41,464 bases of DNA from CAZPKH01 sp964407165 (lineage in GTDB: Bacteria; Bacteroidota; Bacteroidia; Bacteroidales; Muribaculaceae), in NCBI GenBank assembly GCA_964407165.1, contig CAYOUJ010000017.1, forward strand, positions 1 through 41,464. Direction: 5' to 3'. A program made the position numbers and the translations under genes. Of this stretch, positions 39,631-41,464 are shown piece by piece. The notes beneath the pieces are model-generated. The model searched no databases. It had not been told where the DNA came from and saw only the letters and a list, made by a program, of their open reading frames with translations. Position 1 is the first letter of the stretch. The number at the start of each line of letters is the position of its first letter.

Positions 39631-41411
39631 CACTGGATGATCATCAGGGGCACCCGGGCCTGCACAGTCGAGAGGCGGCGAATGTTGGCCACGTCGCGGT
39701 ACACCTGCATCTCCTCGGGCGTGAGCGTCTCGTCGAGCATCAACGAGCGCACCTTGGCGCCGGACATCGACAGCAACTCCTGCCACCACTTGCGGTTAAG
39801 CTCAGGATATTCATCTATCGAGCAGTCGCTTACAGCTACTCCAAGCTTCTCGGCCATCGCCGCAATGGCGTCGTTGAGTCCTCCGAGTTGGTCGACAAGG
39901 CCTATGCGCAGCCCCTCGCGGCCGTCCCAGACACGGCCCTCGGCGATGACCTTTACAGAGTCAACGCTCATGTTGCGCCCTTGGGCTACGTGGCCAACGA
40001 AAGTTTCATACCCGTGATTGATGTATTTCTGCATGGCCGCACGCTGTTGCTCGGTCATGGGCGCGAAGATGGTCGGAAATGCGGCGTTGGGGTTGGTAGT
40101 GACGGTAGATGTATTGATGCCCAGCTTGTCGGAAAGCGTTCCCTTAAAGTTGGGGATGATGCCGAAGATGCCGATGGAGCCGGTGAGCGTCAGCGGCTCG
40201 GCAAAGATCTTGTCGGCGCCGCAGGATATATAGTAGCCGCCGGAGGCTGCATAGTCGCCCATCGACACATAGAACGGCTTTCCCGTCATGGCTTTGAACT
40301 GCTCCAAGGCCTGCCAAATTTGCTCTGATGCAAAGGCGCTGCCGCCGGGTGAGTTTACCCGGAGTATCAGTCCGTCGACGTCATCGTCGTTGGCCAGGGC
40401 AAGTATCTCGTCGACCATTGCATCGCCAACTATCCCCTCCTCGCCGCTGTCATAAATCTCTCCGACAGCGTAGAGCACGGCGATGTGCTTCTCCTTGCCC
40501 ATCTTGGGGAGGGGTATGTCTGGCGCGCCGCTGTAGTCGGTGGCATCGACGTAGCGCAGGTCGTCACGGTCGTCAGTGTTGGTCTGCGCCATTAGCAGCT
40601 CCTCGAGCTGGTTGCGGTACTTCAAGCCGTCCACCAGTTTCATCTTCAGCAAATCAGGCGTTTCTACTGCCATCATCACGCTGTCGGCGTAGCTGTTGAC
40701 GGTCTCAGGAGTAATGCCACGAGCCGAGGCGATGGAGGTGCGCACCTCAGTCCAAAAGTTATCAAGGAATATCTGCATCTGGCGCCGTGCCGGCTCGCTC
40801 ATCTCAGTGAGCATATACGGCTCTACGGCGCTCTTGTAGGTGCCGACCTTGAGCACCTGCATGTCTATGCCCAGATTGTCAAGCAAATTCTTGAAATATA
40901 GTCCGGTGGAGGCCAGACCGTGTATGTCGACCATGCCTATGGGGTTGAGGAACACGCTGTCGGCATGGCAGGCTATGAAGTAGTCGCCCTGCGTGTAGCT
41001 GTCACCGTAGGCATAAACCCACTTGTCGCACCCCTTCTTGAAGTCTTCGATAGCGTTAATGAGGGCCTGTGCCGAGGCGAGGCCCACCTCCACGCCGCCG
41101 GCGTTGATGAGGATGCCGTCGATGCGGTCGTCACGCGAGGCGGCGTCGATGGCCGTCACCAGGTCGGTGACAGACTGCGACGAGGTGCTCACGCCGTAAA
41201 GCTGCTTCAAGGGGTCGTCGGCCACCGGACGGTCAGTTATCTCCCCATTCAGGTCGAGCACCAGTATGCTGTGCGACTTGACAGTGACGCCGCTGCCGGT
41301 AGACACGCCCGCCACGGCTATCATCACAATGAGCACCACGAAGAGTAGCACTATCGAGAACCAGAATGCCGAAACGGCACCCAAAAAGCTGATAAAAAAT
41401 CTTTTAAGCAC
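39630..41411 (-). CDS. sppA: Signal peptide peptidase SppA, long (67K) type
   Basis: 593-aa membrane-bound serine/lysine protease that degrades cleaved signal peptides and other membrane peptides. One N-terminal transmembrane helix (SAFWFSIVLLFVVLIVMIAV), then two tandem SppA/ClpP-like domains. Catalytic Lys193 lies in GTYKSAVEP in the first half and the nucleophile Ser390 in YAASGGYY in the second, as in the E. coli enzyme. The start is put at GTG 41411, which gives MLKRFFISFLGAV as in relatives; TTG at 41429 is an alternative. The stop falls in the following heptamer array. First gene before lpxK; its promoter would lie at the window edge and was not seen. Confidence 0.95.
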   Translation of the reverse strand: MLKRFFISFLGAVSAFWFSIVLLFVVLIVMIAVAGVSTGSGVTVKSHSILVLDLNGEITDRPVADDPLKQLYGVSTSSQSVTDLVTAIDAASRDDRIDGILINAGGVEVGLASAQALINAIEDFKKGCDKWVYAYGDSYTQGDYFIACHADSVFLNPIGMVDIHGLASTGLYFKNLLDNLGIDMQVLKVGTYKSAVEPYMLTEMSEPARRQMQIFLDNFWTEVRTSIASARGITPETVNSYADSVMMAVETPDLLKMKLVDGLKYRNQLEELLMAQTNTDDRDDLRYVDATDYSGAPDIPLPKMGKEKHIAVLYAVGEIYDSGEEGIVGDAMVDEILALANDDDVDGLILRVNSPGGSAFASEQIWQALEQFKAMTGKPFYVSMGDYAASGGYYISCGADKIFAEPLTLTGSIGIFGIIPNFKGTLSDKLGINTSTVTTNPNAAFPTIFAPMTEQQRAAMQKYINHGYETFVGHVAQGRNMSVDSVKVIAEGRVWDGREGLRIGLVDQLGGLNDAIAAMAEKLGVAVSDCSIDEYPELNRKWWQELLSMSGAKVRSLMLDETLTPEEMQVYRDVANIRRLSTVQARVPLMIIQ

Positions 41412-41464
41412 ACTAGTGTCTCTTAACAAATGTTAATCAAAAATCAGGTCAAGTGTGGGGTAGC

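Overview
The window looks like chromosomal DNA of a fairly GC-rich member of the Bacteroidales, most likely Muribaculaceae or a close relative. This is inferred from several signs. Many genes are preceded by the Bacteroidetes sigma promoter (TAnnTTTG at -7, often TTTG/TTG about 18-20 bp upstream), and Shine-Dalgarno sequences are not evident. An HU gene, a 29-aa AURKAIP1/COX24-like peptide gene and a Rne/Rng ribonuclease gene lie together. There is also a DUF5606-type protein, large secreted proteins with type-IX-like C-terminal tails, and a LytS/LytTR pair. No rRNA, tRNA, CRISPR array, phage or intact IS element was recognised.

Layout. 1-3.3 kb: superoxide dismutase between heptamer repeat arrays, glycerate kinase, HD hydrolase and thioesterase. 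3.3-8.2 kb: a conserved hypothetical, a Bcr/CflA-type exporter, an exported flavodoxin lipoprotein, a Fur-family regulator and a divergent Zn/Cd-type P1B ATPase. 8.3-14.9 kb: a TraB/GumN protein, an ABC-permease-GntR operon, a Hanks-type kinase, a THUMP-like methyltransferase, smpB and a membrane protein. 15-20.8 kb: DUF5606, hemerythrin plus LuxR regulator, a membrane hypothetical, ribonuclease G, the 29-aa peptide and HU. 20.9-29.1 kb: an acyltransferase with a G9 tract at its start codon, a YjjG-like HAD phosphatase, a secreted 789-aa protein, a lipoprotein esterase, ychF and fabD. 29.2-29.7 kb: an intact Phd/YefM antitoxin with a YoeB-type toxin pseudogene carrying two nonsense codons. 29.9-41.4 kb: a 2124-aa GLUG-repeat surface protein, divergent LytS/LytTR, lpxK and sppA.

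The most unusual content is repetitive rather than enzymatic. (1) A 27-bp GC-rich palindrome occurs five times; three copies are read in frame inside one glycerate kinase gene (one forms its C-terminus), one lies in frame in the P-type ATPase, and one sits inside a multi-hairpin intergenic element. (2) Many gaps hold inverted-repeat elements whose arms are tandem repeats with a 7-bp period. The heptamer differs from element to element (TTATAAG, TGATTAG, CTAAAAA, GCATAAT, GTAGTGA), but five elements share an internal GGCATTT core. Some gene ends take their stop codons from these arrays. (3) Three genes have a -7 box exactly 5 nt before ATG, suggesting leaderless mRNAs; two of them form one symmetric divergent promoter. 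(4) A 127-nt nested hairpin lies in the probable 5' leader of the ribonuclease gene. (5) Poly-G tracts at an acyltransferase start codon, near a promoter and inside a methyltransferase gene are candidates for slippage-driven switching.

How the genes work together: most are housekeeping or stress functions (oxidative stress, metal export, trans-translation, lipid A and fatty acid synthesis, RNA decay). A surface layer is provided by the two large secreted proteins, the esterase lipoprotein, the acyltransferase and the LytS/LytTR pair next to the giant GLUG protein. All functions are assigned from sequence recognition only; no database search was run.
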